Of a stretch of DNA of 64,000 bases, positions 53,089 to 60,373 are shown in pieces. The position numbers and the translations under genes were made by a program. The stretch is from assembly GCA_963776465.1 (NCBI GenBank), contig CAVZMV010000002.1, positions 1,054,001 through 1,118,000 on the forward strand, given 5' to 3'. The stretch comes from DASRHK01 sp963776465. Lineage in GTDB: Bacteria > Pseudomonadota > Gammaproteobacteria > Nevskiales > Nevskiaceae. Within the stretch, counting starts at the first letter, position 1, and each line of letters begins with the position of its first letter. The notes beneath the pieces are model-generated. The model was not told the origin of the DNA. It searched no databases and saw only the letters and a program-made list of their open reading frames with translations.

Positions 53089-55077
53089 CTACCAATGCTC
53101 GCCCTTGAACACGTTGGCGAACACCACCTGCTCCAGCGTCGGCTTGCGCTCCGGCTCCTTCTTGCCGGTCTTGGCGGCCGAGGAGGACGGGAACAGGTTG
53201 AAGCCCTTGTTCAGGATGTAGTCGTTGAGCTTGGGCCACAGCGCGTACGACAGCTGCGCCGCGGTGCCCATCGTCGTGGCGATCGACTTGGGCTTATCCA
53301 GGATCGCGCGCAGCACGGTGTCGGCCGCGTGGTCGGGCGACCAGGCCGGCACGTAGTTGTAGATCTTGGTCGGCGCGATCATCGGCGTGCGCACCAGCGG
53401 CATGTAGATCGCGGTGATGTCGATGTTGAGATGCTTGACCTCGGCCGACAGGCAGCGCGAGAACGCGTCGAGCGCCGCCTTGCTGGCGACGTAGGCCGAG
53501 AAGCGCGCGGCGTTGGCGAGGACGCCGATCGACGAGACGTTGACGATCTGCCCCGACTTGTTCTTGGCCATGCTGGGGAGCAGGGCCAGGATCATGCGCA
53601 CGGCGCCGAAGTAGTTGAGCTGCATGGTGCGCTCGAAGTCGTGGAAGCGATCCAGCGACTCCAGCACCGCCCGGCGGATCGAGCGGCCGGCGTTGTTCAC
53701 CAGCACGTCGACGTGGCCGAAGTCGTTGAGCACCGCCTGCGCGCACTTGTCGATCGCCGCCATGTCGGACAGGTCGCACGGATAGACGTGCGCTTCGCCG
53801 CCGGCCTTCTGGATGATCTTCTGCGTCTCCTCGAGCTTCTCGCGCGTGCGCGCGACCAGGATCACCTTGGCGCCGGAGGCGCCGAGCTTCTTGGCGACGT
53901 TGAAGCCGATGCCCGAGGACGCGCCGGTGACCATCACCACCTTGCCCGCGAGCTTCTCCACCGCCTTGCGCGGCACGCGGACCTCCAGGTCCAGGTGCAG
54001 CTCCCAATACGCCCACAGCTTGTCGGCGTAATCCTTCATGTCGGGGCAGGCGATGCCGCTGCCCTTCAACGCCGTGCGCGTCTTCTTGTCGTCGAAGACC
54101 GCGCGGTTGAAGGCATAGCCGAGCACGCCCGGCGGCACGCCGACGGCATCGGCAACGCGCTTGCGCAGGCGCGCCGGCACCGCGCCGCCGACACGGCCGG
54201 CGAGCTTCTTCATCGACGACGGGATTTTCGGCAGCTCGAAGTTCTTGGCGACCTCCGGGCCGTGGGCGGCCTGCAGCAGCGTCTGCATCAGCTCGCCGAC
54301 GGTGGGCGAATTCGACTGGATCAGGAAGAAGGCCTGGCCGTCGAGTCCCGGCTTGTGGGCGATGTAGTCCATCGCCGCGGCGACGTAGTCGACCGGCGCA
54401 ATCGCCACGCGGCCGCCCTGGATGCCCAGGACCGGCAGCCACTTCGGCACCGCGTAGCTGATCTTCTGGATGGTCTTGAAGAAGTAGTACGGCCCGTCGA
54501 TCTTGTCCATCTCGCCGGTGCGCGAGTCGCCGACCACGGCGCCCGGGCGGTAGATGCGGAACGGCACCTTGGCTTCGTTGCGGACGATCGCCTCGGACTG
54601 GAACTTGGTGCGGTAGTACGGGTGCGAGAGCTTCTGGCCCTCGTCGAACATGTCCTCGGTGAAGCGGCCGACGAAATCGGCGCCGGCGACGGCGACGCTG
54701 GAGGCGTGATGCAGGCGCACCGGTCCGCCGAGGTCGTTGGCGAAGTTGACCGCGTTGCGGGTGCCCTCGTTGTTGACCCGGTCCGCGGTCTCGTCGTCCA
54801 TGTTCATGTCATAGACGGCGGCCAGGTGGAAGAAGTGATCGATCTTGCCTTGCAGCTTCTTGAAGTCCGCGGCCGAGACCAGGCCCGGCGTGGTGATGTC
54901 GCCGTAGACCGGGATCAGGTTCTTGCCGGCGGCGCCAAAGCGCTGGCGCAACGCGTCGAACTTGTCCTGCGAGGATTCGCGCACCAGCACGTGGACCTTG
55001 GCCTCGTCGCGCGAGAGCAGCCGCTCCAGCAGGAACTTGCCGATGAAGCCGGTGGCGCCGGTGACGAAGTAATTCAT
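53089..55077 (-). CDS. Fatty acyl-CoA/aldehyde reductase, Marinobacter FACoAR type
   Basis: Known: the Marinobacter aquaeolei enzyme Maqu_2220 (661 residues) reduces fatty acyl-CoA to fatty alcohol in one protein for wax ester synthesis. Seen: 662 residues with the same two-domain plan. The N-terminal extended-SDR reductase has MNYFVTGATGFIGKFLLERL, HFFHLAAVYDMNMDDE, YYRTKFQSEAIV and FRIYRPGAVVGDSRTGEMDK. The C-terminal classical SDR has VVMVTGASSGIGFNVAKKLG, VLVNNAGRSIRRAVLESLDR, FHDFERTMQLNYFGAVRMIL, YVASKAALDAFSRCLS and the ending FANVFKGEHW. No wax ester synthase is in the window. It is divergent, 52 bases apart, from an acyl-CoA ligase. Confidence 0.93.
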   Translation of the reverse strand: MNYFVTGATGFIGKFLLERLLSRDEAKVHVLVRESSQDKFDALRQRFGAAGKNLIPVYGDITTPGLVSAADFKKLQGKIDHFFHLAAVYDMNMDDETADRVNNEGTRNAVNFANDLGGPVRLHHASSVAVAGADFVGRFTEDMFDEGQKLSHPYYRTKFQSEAIVRNEAKVPFRIYRPGAVVGDSRTGEMDKIDGPYYFFKTIQKISYAVPKWLPVLGIQGGRVAIAPVDYVAAAMDYIAHKPGLDGQAFFLIQSNSPTVGELMQTLLQAAHGPEVAKNFELPKIPSSMKKLAGRVGGAVPARLRKRVADAVGVPPGVLGYAFNRAVFDDKKTRTALKGSGIACPDMKDYADKLWAYWELHLDLEVRVPRKAVEKLAGKVVMVTGASSGIGFNVAKKLGASGAKVILVARTREKLEETQKIIQKAGGEAHVYPCDLSDMAAIDKCAQAVLNDFGHVDVLVNNAGRSIRRAVLESLDRFHDFERTMQLNYFGAVRMILALLPSMAKNKSGQIVNVSSIGVLANAARFSAYVASKAALDAFSRCLSAEVKHLNIDITAIYMPLVRTPMIAPTKIYNYVPAWSPDHAADTVLRAILDKPKSIATTMGTAAQLSYALWPKLNDYILNKGFNLFPSSSAAKTGKKEPERKPTLEQVVFANVFKGEHW

Positions 55078-55129
55078 GGTTCTTGATCCCTGTGGTCCCC
55101 TCGCGGGGCGCCTAGTTTATGCTCAGGGC

Positions 55130-56782
55130 ATGACACCCGCCCAGACCCGTGGCCCGACCGACGTTCCGCTTCTGGAGCAGACCATCGGCGCGTATTTCGA
55201 GGAGACGGTGCGCCGCTTCCCCGGCCACGAGGCGCTGGTGGTGCTGCACCAGGACGTGCGCTGGACCTGGCGCCGCCTCGACGAGGAGGTCGATCGCCTT
55301 GCGCGCGGCCTGCTGGCGCGGGACCTGAACGTCGGCGATCGCGTCGGCATCTGGGCGCCCAATCTCACCGAGTGGGTGCTGGTGCAGTTCGCCACCGCCA
55401 AGCTCGGGATCATCCTGGTCAACATCAATCCGGCTTATCGCGCCAATGAGCTGGCGTACGCGCTCCGCCAGTCGGGCTGTCGCCTGCTGATCGCCGCGCG
55501 CAGCTTCAAGACCAGCAACTACGTGGCGATGCTCGACGAGGTCCGCGGCCAGTGCGCGGACCTGAAGGAAGTGGTGTTCCTCGACGAGTCAGGGCCGGGC
55601 GACTGGGCGAAGCTGATCGCCGGCGGCGAGCGCGTTGCGCGCGACGCGGTGTCGGCGCGCATGCGGCAGCTCGAGCCCAACGATCCGATCAACATCCAGT
55701 ACACGTCCGGCACGACCGGCGCGCCCAAGGGCGCGACGCTGTCGCACCGGAACATCCTGAACAACGCTTTCTTCACCGCGCGCGGGATGGGCTTCTCCGA
55801 GCGCGATCGCTTCTGCATCCCGGTGCCGTTCTATCACTGCGCCGGCATGGTGGTCGGCAACCTCGCCGCGATGACCTGCGGCGCGGCGATGGTCATCCCC
55901 GCGCCCTCGTTCGAGCCGGGCGCGACTCTTCGCGCCATCGCGCAGGAGCGCTGCACCTCGCTCGGCGCCGTGCCGACGATGCACATCGCCATGCTCGCGC
56001 ACCCGGACTTTGCGACCACTGACGTGTCCTCGCTGCGCACCGGCTTCATCGGCGGCGCGCCGTGCCCGCTGGAGGTGATGAAGCGCCTGGTCACCGACTT
56101 CCACATGCCGGAAGTTGCGATTGTCTACGGCATGACCGAGACCTCGCCGGTGTCGACGCAGACGGCGCAGGACGATCCGATCGACAAGCGCGTCGGCACG
56201 GTCGGCCGCGTGCATCCGCACGTGGAGATCCGCATCTTCGATCCGGAAACGGGCAAGGTCTGCGCGCGCGGGCAGCCCGGAGAGTTCCAGACCCGCGGCT
56301 ACTCGGTGATGCTCGGCTACTGGAACGACGAGGCGCGCACGCGCGAGGCGATCACGCCCGAAGGCTGGATGCGCACCGGTGACCTGGCGACCATGGACGA
56401 GGCGGGCTACGTCAACATCGTCGGCCGGCTCAAGGACATGATCATCCGCGGCGGCGAGAACGTGTACCCGCGCGAGATCGAGGAGTTCCTCTATACCCAT
56501 CCCGACATCCGCGACGTGCAGGTGATCGGCGTGCCCGACGCGAAGTTCGGCGAGGAGGCGATGGCCTGCGTGATCCTCAAGGACGGCGCGCCGGCGCTGA
56601 CGCAGGAATCCTTGCGCGCGTTCTGCCGCGACCGCATCGCGCACCACAAGATCCCGCGCTACGTGCGCGTCGTCACCGCGTTCCCGATGACGGTCACCGG
56701 CAAGGTGCGCAAGGTCGAGATGCGCGCGGAAGCGGTCGAGCTGCTCGGCTTGCAGGAAGTGGCGGCGCGCAAGACCGCGTAG
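55130..56782 (+). CDS. AMP-binding fatty-acyl-CoA synthetase family protein
   Basis: Known: ANL-superfamily ligases activate carboxylic acids as acyl-AMP, then acyl-CoA. Seen: 550 residues from ATG 55130 with the P-loop-like INIQYTSGTTGAPKGATLSH, CIPVPFYHCAGMVVGNLAAM, the A5 motif VYGMTETSPVS, GWMRTGDLATMDEAGYVNIV with the hinge after it, KDMIIRGGENVYPREIEEFL and the catalytic Lys region PMTVTGKVRKVEMR. It resembles the AMP-binding proteins annotated as fatty-acyl-CoA synthases. Inferred: it supplies acyl-CoA to the divergent reductase. It ends 3 bases before the convergent 56786 gene. Confidence 0.92.
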   Translation: MTPAQTRGPTDVPLLEQTIGAYFEETVRRFPGHEALVVLHQDVRWTWRRLDEEVDRLARGLLARDLNVGDRVGIWAPNLTEWVLVQFATAKLGIILVNINPAYRANELAYALRQSGCRLLIAARSFKTSNYVAMLDEVRGQCADLKEVVFLDESGPGDWAKLIAGGERVARDAVSARMRQLEPNDPINIQYTSGTTGAPKGATLSHRNILNNAFFTARGMGFSERDRFCIPVPFYHCAGMVVGNLAAMTCGAAMVIPAPSFEPGATLRAIAQERCTSLGAVPTMHIAMLAHPDFATTDVSSLRTGFIGGAPCPLEVMKRLVTDFHMPEVAIVYGMTETSPVSTQTAQDDPIDKRVGTVGRVHPHVEIRIFDPETGKVCARGQPGEFQTRGYSVMLGYWNDEARTREAITPEGWMRTGDLATMDEAGYVNIVGRLKDMIIRGGENVYPREIEEFLYTHPDIRDVQVIGVPDAKFGEEAMACVILKDGAPALTQESLRAFCRDRIAHHKIPRYVRVVTAFPMTVTGKVRKVEMRAEAVELLGLQEVAARKTA

Positions 56783-56785
56783 ACG

Positions 56786-57541
56786 TCACTTGCCGATGAG
56801 GGCGTTGAGCGCCGGCAGGTTGATGGCCTTGACCAGCTCGTCGGCGACCGCGTGCGGCGCTTCGACGCGGATGAAGACGTTGTGCAATACGAGCTCCTTG
56901 GCGCCGGGCTTCAAGCCCCCATCGGCCCCGACCGTCGCGTCCTCGGTCTTGCGCGGCTCGGAATACGAGCCCAGGTAAAGGAAGGTGGCGTCGAAAGAGC
57001 TGTCCTCGCCGCCGCCGTTGAGCGACTGCACCTTGGTTGCGCGCACGGCGAACTTGGCGCCCGGCACGCTGATCTTCTGCCACTTCGCGCCGTTCTCCTC
57101 GAACAGGGTGAAGTTCCCAGCCGGCTCGTTGGTGCGGATCGCGATGTACGGCGACTGCTCCTTCTGCAGCGCGTTGACGCGCGCGACGTAATCCGCCGGC
57201 ATCTTGCCCGCCTGCAGCTGCGCCATGATCGTTTCCATCGCCTTGCTCAGCCGCTGCATCCGCGCCGTTTCCGGCTTGATCCCGAGCTGCACGTCGTAGC
57301 CGACGGCGTAAGGACGCTGCGCCTGGTCGGGCGACGTCAGGTCGTCGGCCGCCAGGCTGCCGTCGTCGGTCAGGCTCCAGTCGAGCTTGTCGATACCGGT
57401 CAGCGCATCGCGCAGCGCCTTCTTGATCTTCAGCGAATAGGCTTTCTCCTGCGGCGTGGTCGGCCGGGAGTCGCCGTCGGCGAAGGCGATCCCGCAGGCG
57501 AGCATTGCCGCGGCGCCGATGAGCAGGTTGCGTGCATTCAT
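56786..57541 (-). CDS. Secreted protein of unknown function
   Basis: Seen: 251 residues with a Sec signal (MNARNLLIGAAAMLACGIAF-ADG). The mature part is mixed alpha/beta: EKAYSLKIKKALRDALTGID, ARMQRLSKAMETIMAQLQAG, IRTNEPAGNFTLFEENGAKW, DATFLYLGSYSEPRKTED and LHNVFIRVEAPHAVADELVK. No Cys is left in the mature protein and I recognise no family. It is the last gene of a minus-strand series of exported proteins (from 62 kb down). It follows the next lipoprotein gene after 13 bases, so it is probably co-transcribed. Confidence 0.75.
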   Translation of the reverse strand: MNARNLLIGAAAMLACGIAFADGDSRPTTPQEKAYSLKIKKALRDALTGIDKLDWSLTDDGSLAADDLTSPDQAQRPYAVGYDVQLGIKPETARMQRLSKAMETIMAQLQAGKMPADYVARVNALQKEQSPYIAIRTNEPAGNFTLFEENGAKWQKISVPGAKFAVRATKVQSLNGGGEDSSFDATFLYLGSYSEPRKTEDATVGADGGLKPGAKELVLHNVFIRVEAPHAVADELVKAINLPALNALIGK

Positions 57542-57554
57542 GATCAGACGTCTC

Positions 57555-58064
57555 CTAGCGATCCGGCTCGATGCGCAGGCCCATCTGCGGGTTCTGCAGG
57601 AACTTGACGATGTTGCCGGCCATCGCGTCGGCGATGCGCTCCAGCGTGGCGCATGCGGTCCAGCCGCGGCCGGTGTGCCGCTGGATCTCGAAATCGCCGA
57701 CGACGCGGCCGTTCTCGCGCAGCTCGCCGCGCACGCGCGCGCGCTTCTTGCCCGTGTAGCTGCCGCCGCCCATCGCTTCTGCCTTGACCGTCTTCATGTA
57801 CAGCACGCGCCCGCCGGTGCGATCGAGGTCGTCGACGAGCTGCACCTGGATGCCGTGATCCGCCGCCTCGGCGGCGATCGCCGCGGGCAGTCGGTGCGGG
57901 AAGCTGCATTCCCGGCGGATCGCCTCGGTGGTGGCGTACTCGTCGTAGGGCACCACCCGCGGCATGCTCACGACGTCCCTGGCATAGCCGCGGGGCGGCG
58001 GTCCGCTGGAGCAGGCCGCGAGCGTGGCGGCAATGCAGACGATCGGGATCATGCGATGGGTCAT
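57555..58064 (-). CDS. Lipoprotein of unknown function
   Basis: Seen: 169 residues with lipobox LAAC (MTHRMIPIVCIAATLAAC). The mature part holds RECSFPHRLPAAIAAEAADH, VQLVDDLDRTGGRVLYMKTV, GKKRARVRGELRENGRVVGD and RTACATLERIADAMAGNIVK in near form (GWTACATLERIADAMAG). Two Cys (one in ECSFP, one in TACAT) might pair. The pattern of a conserved early Cys followed by a beta-rich body and a late helix recalls GNA1162/LPP-like exported lipoproteins, but no confident family is named. It lies 17 bases downstream of the 58082 lipoprotein gene. Confidence 0.75.
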   Translation of the reverse strand: MTHRMIPIVCIAATLAACSSGPPPRGYARDVVSMPRVVPYDEYATTEAIRRECSFPHRLPAAIAAEAADHGIQVQLVDDLDRTGGRVLYMKTVKAEAMGGGSYTGKKRARVRGELRENGRVVGDFEIQRHTGRGWTACATLERIADAMAGNIVKFLQNPQMGLRIEPDR

Positions 58065-58081
58065 GGCGGTCTCTGGGGTCC

Positions 58082-58765
58082 CTAGAAGGAAAGATCGTTG
58101 GCGAGGTCGCGCGCGGCGATGCGCATCGCTTCGAGGATCGCCGCGTCGACGTTGCGGTAGCCCGGCGGCTGGTCCCATTCGTCCTGCACCTCGCGACGGC
58201 GCTCCGCCGCGGCGCTCCACAGGATCCGGCCGGTCGGCAGGTCGATCAGCTGCGCCGTTGCGCGCACGTAGCCCTGCGGGTCGCTGGTCGGGAAGAAGCC
58301 GTAGTAGTTGCGCGAGGTGCCGGCGTTCGCCAGCTGCAGCAGCAGGAGCCGATCGAAGCCGCGGAACTGACCCAGGCCGCGGTAGTCGCGCTGGGCGTAG
58401 TGGTCGCCCAGGTTGACCGCCACCTTGGGGAAGCGCTCCGGATCCACCGGCTCGGTGACGCGGCGCACCTGCATGCCGCGGCGCTCGAGCCTGGCGACGA
58501 TCTCGTCGCAGCTCGAATAGAAGCCGCTCAGGTCCATGCGCTGCAGGTGTCCGTTCAGTCCGCTGGACGTGGCCTCGTTCACCGCCATGTCGAGAAAGCC
58601 CTGAGCGCCGTGCTTGTAGGTTGTGGCCTGCGGCAGCGGCGCGAAGGCCACGCCGATCACCGCGCCGCTGTTCCAGAGCTCGGGGCCCGGACCGATGCGC
58701 GCGACCTTGTTGCCGCAGCCGGCGACGGCGGCGGCCAGCAGCACGACTGCCAGCGTTCTGATCAC
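58082..58765 (-). CDS. Lipoprotein of unknown function, CsgG/LpoB-like features
   Basis: Seen: 227 residues from GTG 58765 with lipobox VAGC (RTLAVVLLAAAVAGC). It continues KVARIGPGPELWNSGAVIGV, GLNGHLQRMDLSGFYSSCDE and IVARLERRGMQVRRVTEPVD. The C-terminal part reads GYVRATAQLIDLPTGRILWS and NVDAAILEAMRIAARDLAND. The 'L-D-L-P-T-G-R-I-L-W' strand and final helix are typical of outer-membrane lipoproteins with a CsgG/LpoB-like fold; this is inference by eye. The start overlaps the stop of the membrane-protein gene (GTGA), so translation is coupled. Confidence 0.75.
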   Translation of the reverse strand: MIRTLAVVLLAAAVAGCGNKVARIGPGPELWNSGAVIGVAFAPLPQATTYKHGAQGFLDMAVNEATSSGLNGHLQRMDLSGFYSSCDEIVARLERRGMQVRRVTEPVDPERFPKVAVNLGDHYAQRDYRGLGQFRGFDRLLLLQLANAGTSRNYYGFFPTSDPQGYVRATAQLIDLPTGRILWSAAAERRREVQDEWDQPPGYRNVDAAILEAMRIAARDLANDLSF

Positions 58766-59592
58766 ACGTCCCCCTCTTTGTACTTGGCCGCATCGTCGAG
58801 GATGCGGCGCTGCTCCAGGCGCGGCTCGCGGTCCTTGTCGCTGCTCCAGATTATCTCGGGGAACAGCAGCACGCGCAGCAGGCCGATCAGCATCCACAGG
58901 TAGCTGACGGTGAACAGCACGCCGCAGAACATCGACACCCACTCGAACGACGGCGCCACGTACTTGATGCCCCACCAGGAGACGACGTCGGTCACGGAGG
59001 CGGCCAGCCCGATCGGGAACACCCACTGGTAGGACTTGATGTGGTTGAACTGCAGCGAGAACGGCACGCCGACGATGAAGAAGCTGGTGGTGAAGCCGAA
59101 CAGGTGCGCGTGGGTGAAGGCCACCAGCTTGCCCAGCGACATCTGCGCGAAATAGGCCTCGGCGCTGCCATGGAGGTTGAGCTGGTAGGCGATCTCCGAC
59201 GCGCCGAAGCAGAAGGCGATGCCGAACATCACCACGGCCATCGCCATGCCGCGCTTCACCGCCGGCGGCAGGTCGCGCAGGTTGAGCTCGATGCTGCGGT
59301 CGGAGAACGGCACCAGCCACCAGATGACGAGGTCGAGCAGGAAGAACACCGCGATCAGGCCGAGCGGACCGCCGATGGTGATCCACTTGGATTTCTCGGG
59401 CGGCAGCTCGACCACCTGGTCGCTCTGCACGGGCTTGTCCGAGAAGAAGTCGAAGTCGTCCTGCGCGCCCTTGGGCGTGCCGACGTCGTCCGCCTGCAGC
59501 TGCTTGTGCTCGCCAGGCATCGCGTCGTCACCGGCGAACACGGGCGCCAGGGAGAACAGCGCCAGCAGCACGCCGGCGACGGCGCTACGCAC
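58762..59592 (-). CDS. Multi-pass membrane protein in the cytochrome cluster
   Basis: Seen: 276 residues with a signal sequence (SAVAGVLLALFSLAPVFAGD) and an acidic periplasmic stretch (QLQADDVGTPKGAQDDFDFF). About five membrane helices follow: ITIGGPLGLIAVFFLLDLVI, GMAMAVVMFGIAFCFGASEI, LVAFTHAHLFGFTTSFFIVG, WVFPIGLAASVTDVVSWWGI and SMFCGVLFTVSYLWMLIGLL. The His pair in THAHLFG within helix 3 could ligate haem or a metal. No family is recognised. The start overlaps the end of the cytochrome gene at 59585 by 8 bases and its end overlaps the next lipoprotein, so it sits in the middle of a coupled operon. Inferred: a membrane partner of the neighbouring c-type cytochromes. Confidence 0.78.
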   Translation of the reverse strand: MRSAVAGVLLALFSLAPVFAGDDAMPGEHKQLQADDVGTPKGAQDDFDFFSDKPVQSDQVVELPPEKSKWITIGGPLGLIAVFFLLDLVIWWLVPFSDRSIELNLRDLPPAVKRGMAMAVVMFGIAFCFGASEIAYQLNLHGSAEAYFAQMSLGKLVAFTHAHLFGFTTSFFIVGVPFSLQFNHIKSYQWVFPIGLAASVTDVVSWWGIKYVAPSFEWVSMFCGVLFTVSYLWMLIGLLRVLLFPEIIWSSDKDREPRLEQRRILDDAAKYKEGDV

Positions 59593-60361
59593 CCTTGAGT
59601 CTCACGTAGAGCAGCGTCCCGGCCTTCTTCACCGCCGCGGTGATCGCGGCGTCCAGATCGTCGCCGGAGGCGGCGGGCAGCTTGTCGACCGCAACGTCCT
59701 TGAACGATGCGTAGACCTTGCTCTTCAGCGCCTCGGGCACGTGCTTGGTGTTCATCGGCTTGACCACCGTGACCTTGAGCTGGCGGTCGGTGGCCATCAG
59801 CAGGAAGAAGTCCTTGCCCTTGTAGCTCGCCGGGAAGATCAGCGCCGTGCCGATCGGCTTGTGATCCTGCAGCGGCACGTAGATGGTGTTCTCGTCCTTC
59901 TTGCCCAGCGCCGCGCCCAGCGACTTGGCGCGCGCCACGTCGGCGTCCGTCAGCAGCGCGTCGCGCGGCAGGTACTCGCGCACGCCGGGGAACTGCTCCT
60001 GCACTTCCCTGGGGATCAGGCTCGTCACGTCGAGCCAGCCGGTCTTGCTGTCCGGCGTCGACTGCTTGTCGCCGGGATTGGCTTTCTCGGCTGCTTCATC
60101 GGCGTTGGCGATGCCGTCGCCGTCGGCGTCCTTGCGCGCGATCTTGTCGAAGGCCGCGAGGCTCGCGCCGGCTTCCTTGAACTGCTGACCGAAGGCGTTG
60201 AGCGGCGTGCCGCCGCCATCCTTGTGGCAGGCGTTGCAGGAAGGCGGATAGCCGTACTTCTGCTTGTAGAGACGGGCGAAGGCAGGCTCAGCCTGCGCCG
60301 TGGTGACGCTCATAAAGAGCGTCATTCCCGCGAAGGCGGGAATCCAGTTGTGCTTCTGCAT
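59585..60361 (-). CDS. Exported c-type monohaem protein with EF-hand-like motif
   Basis: Seen: 258 residues with a Sec signal ending MSVTTAQA-EPA. One haem motif, PSCNACHKDGGGTPLN, lies near residue 43. A calcium-type DADGDGIANADE motif is near residue 79. A C-terminal domain of unknown family follows (TIYVPLQDHKPIGTALIFPA, FFLLMATDRQLKVTVVKPMN). The N-terminal NWIPAFAGMT is the translation of a dispersed palindrome (60324-60343), so the signal peptide was built partly from a repeat. It starts 12 bases after the upstream diheme gene. Inferred: periplasmic electron transfer within this cluster. Confidence 0.85.
   Translation of the reverse strand: MQKHNWIPAFAGMTLFMSVTTAQAEPAFARLYKQKYGYPPSCNACHKDGGGTPLNAFGQQFKEAGASLAAFDKIARKDADGDGIANADEAAEKANPGDKQSTPDSKTGWLDVTSLIPREVQEQFPGVREYLPRDALLTDADVARAKSLGAALGKKDENTIYVPLQDHKPIGTALIFPASYKGKDFFLLMATDRQLKVTVVKPMNTKHVPEALKSKVYASFKDVAVDKLPAASGDDLDAAITAAVKKAGTLLYVRLKGA
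60324..60343. repeat. Dispersed palindrome ATTCCCGC-GAAG-GCGGGAAT inside a signal-peptide coding region
   Basis: A perfect 8-bp stem with a GAAG loop. It belongs to the intergenic repeat whose translations are widely seen as WIPAFAGMT or RHSREGGNP in proteobacterial genomes. Here it lies within codons 6-14 of the 59585-60361 gene. Confidence 0.8.
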
Positions 60362-60373
60362 TACTGCCCTCCC

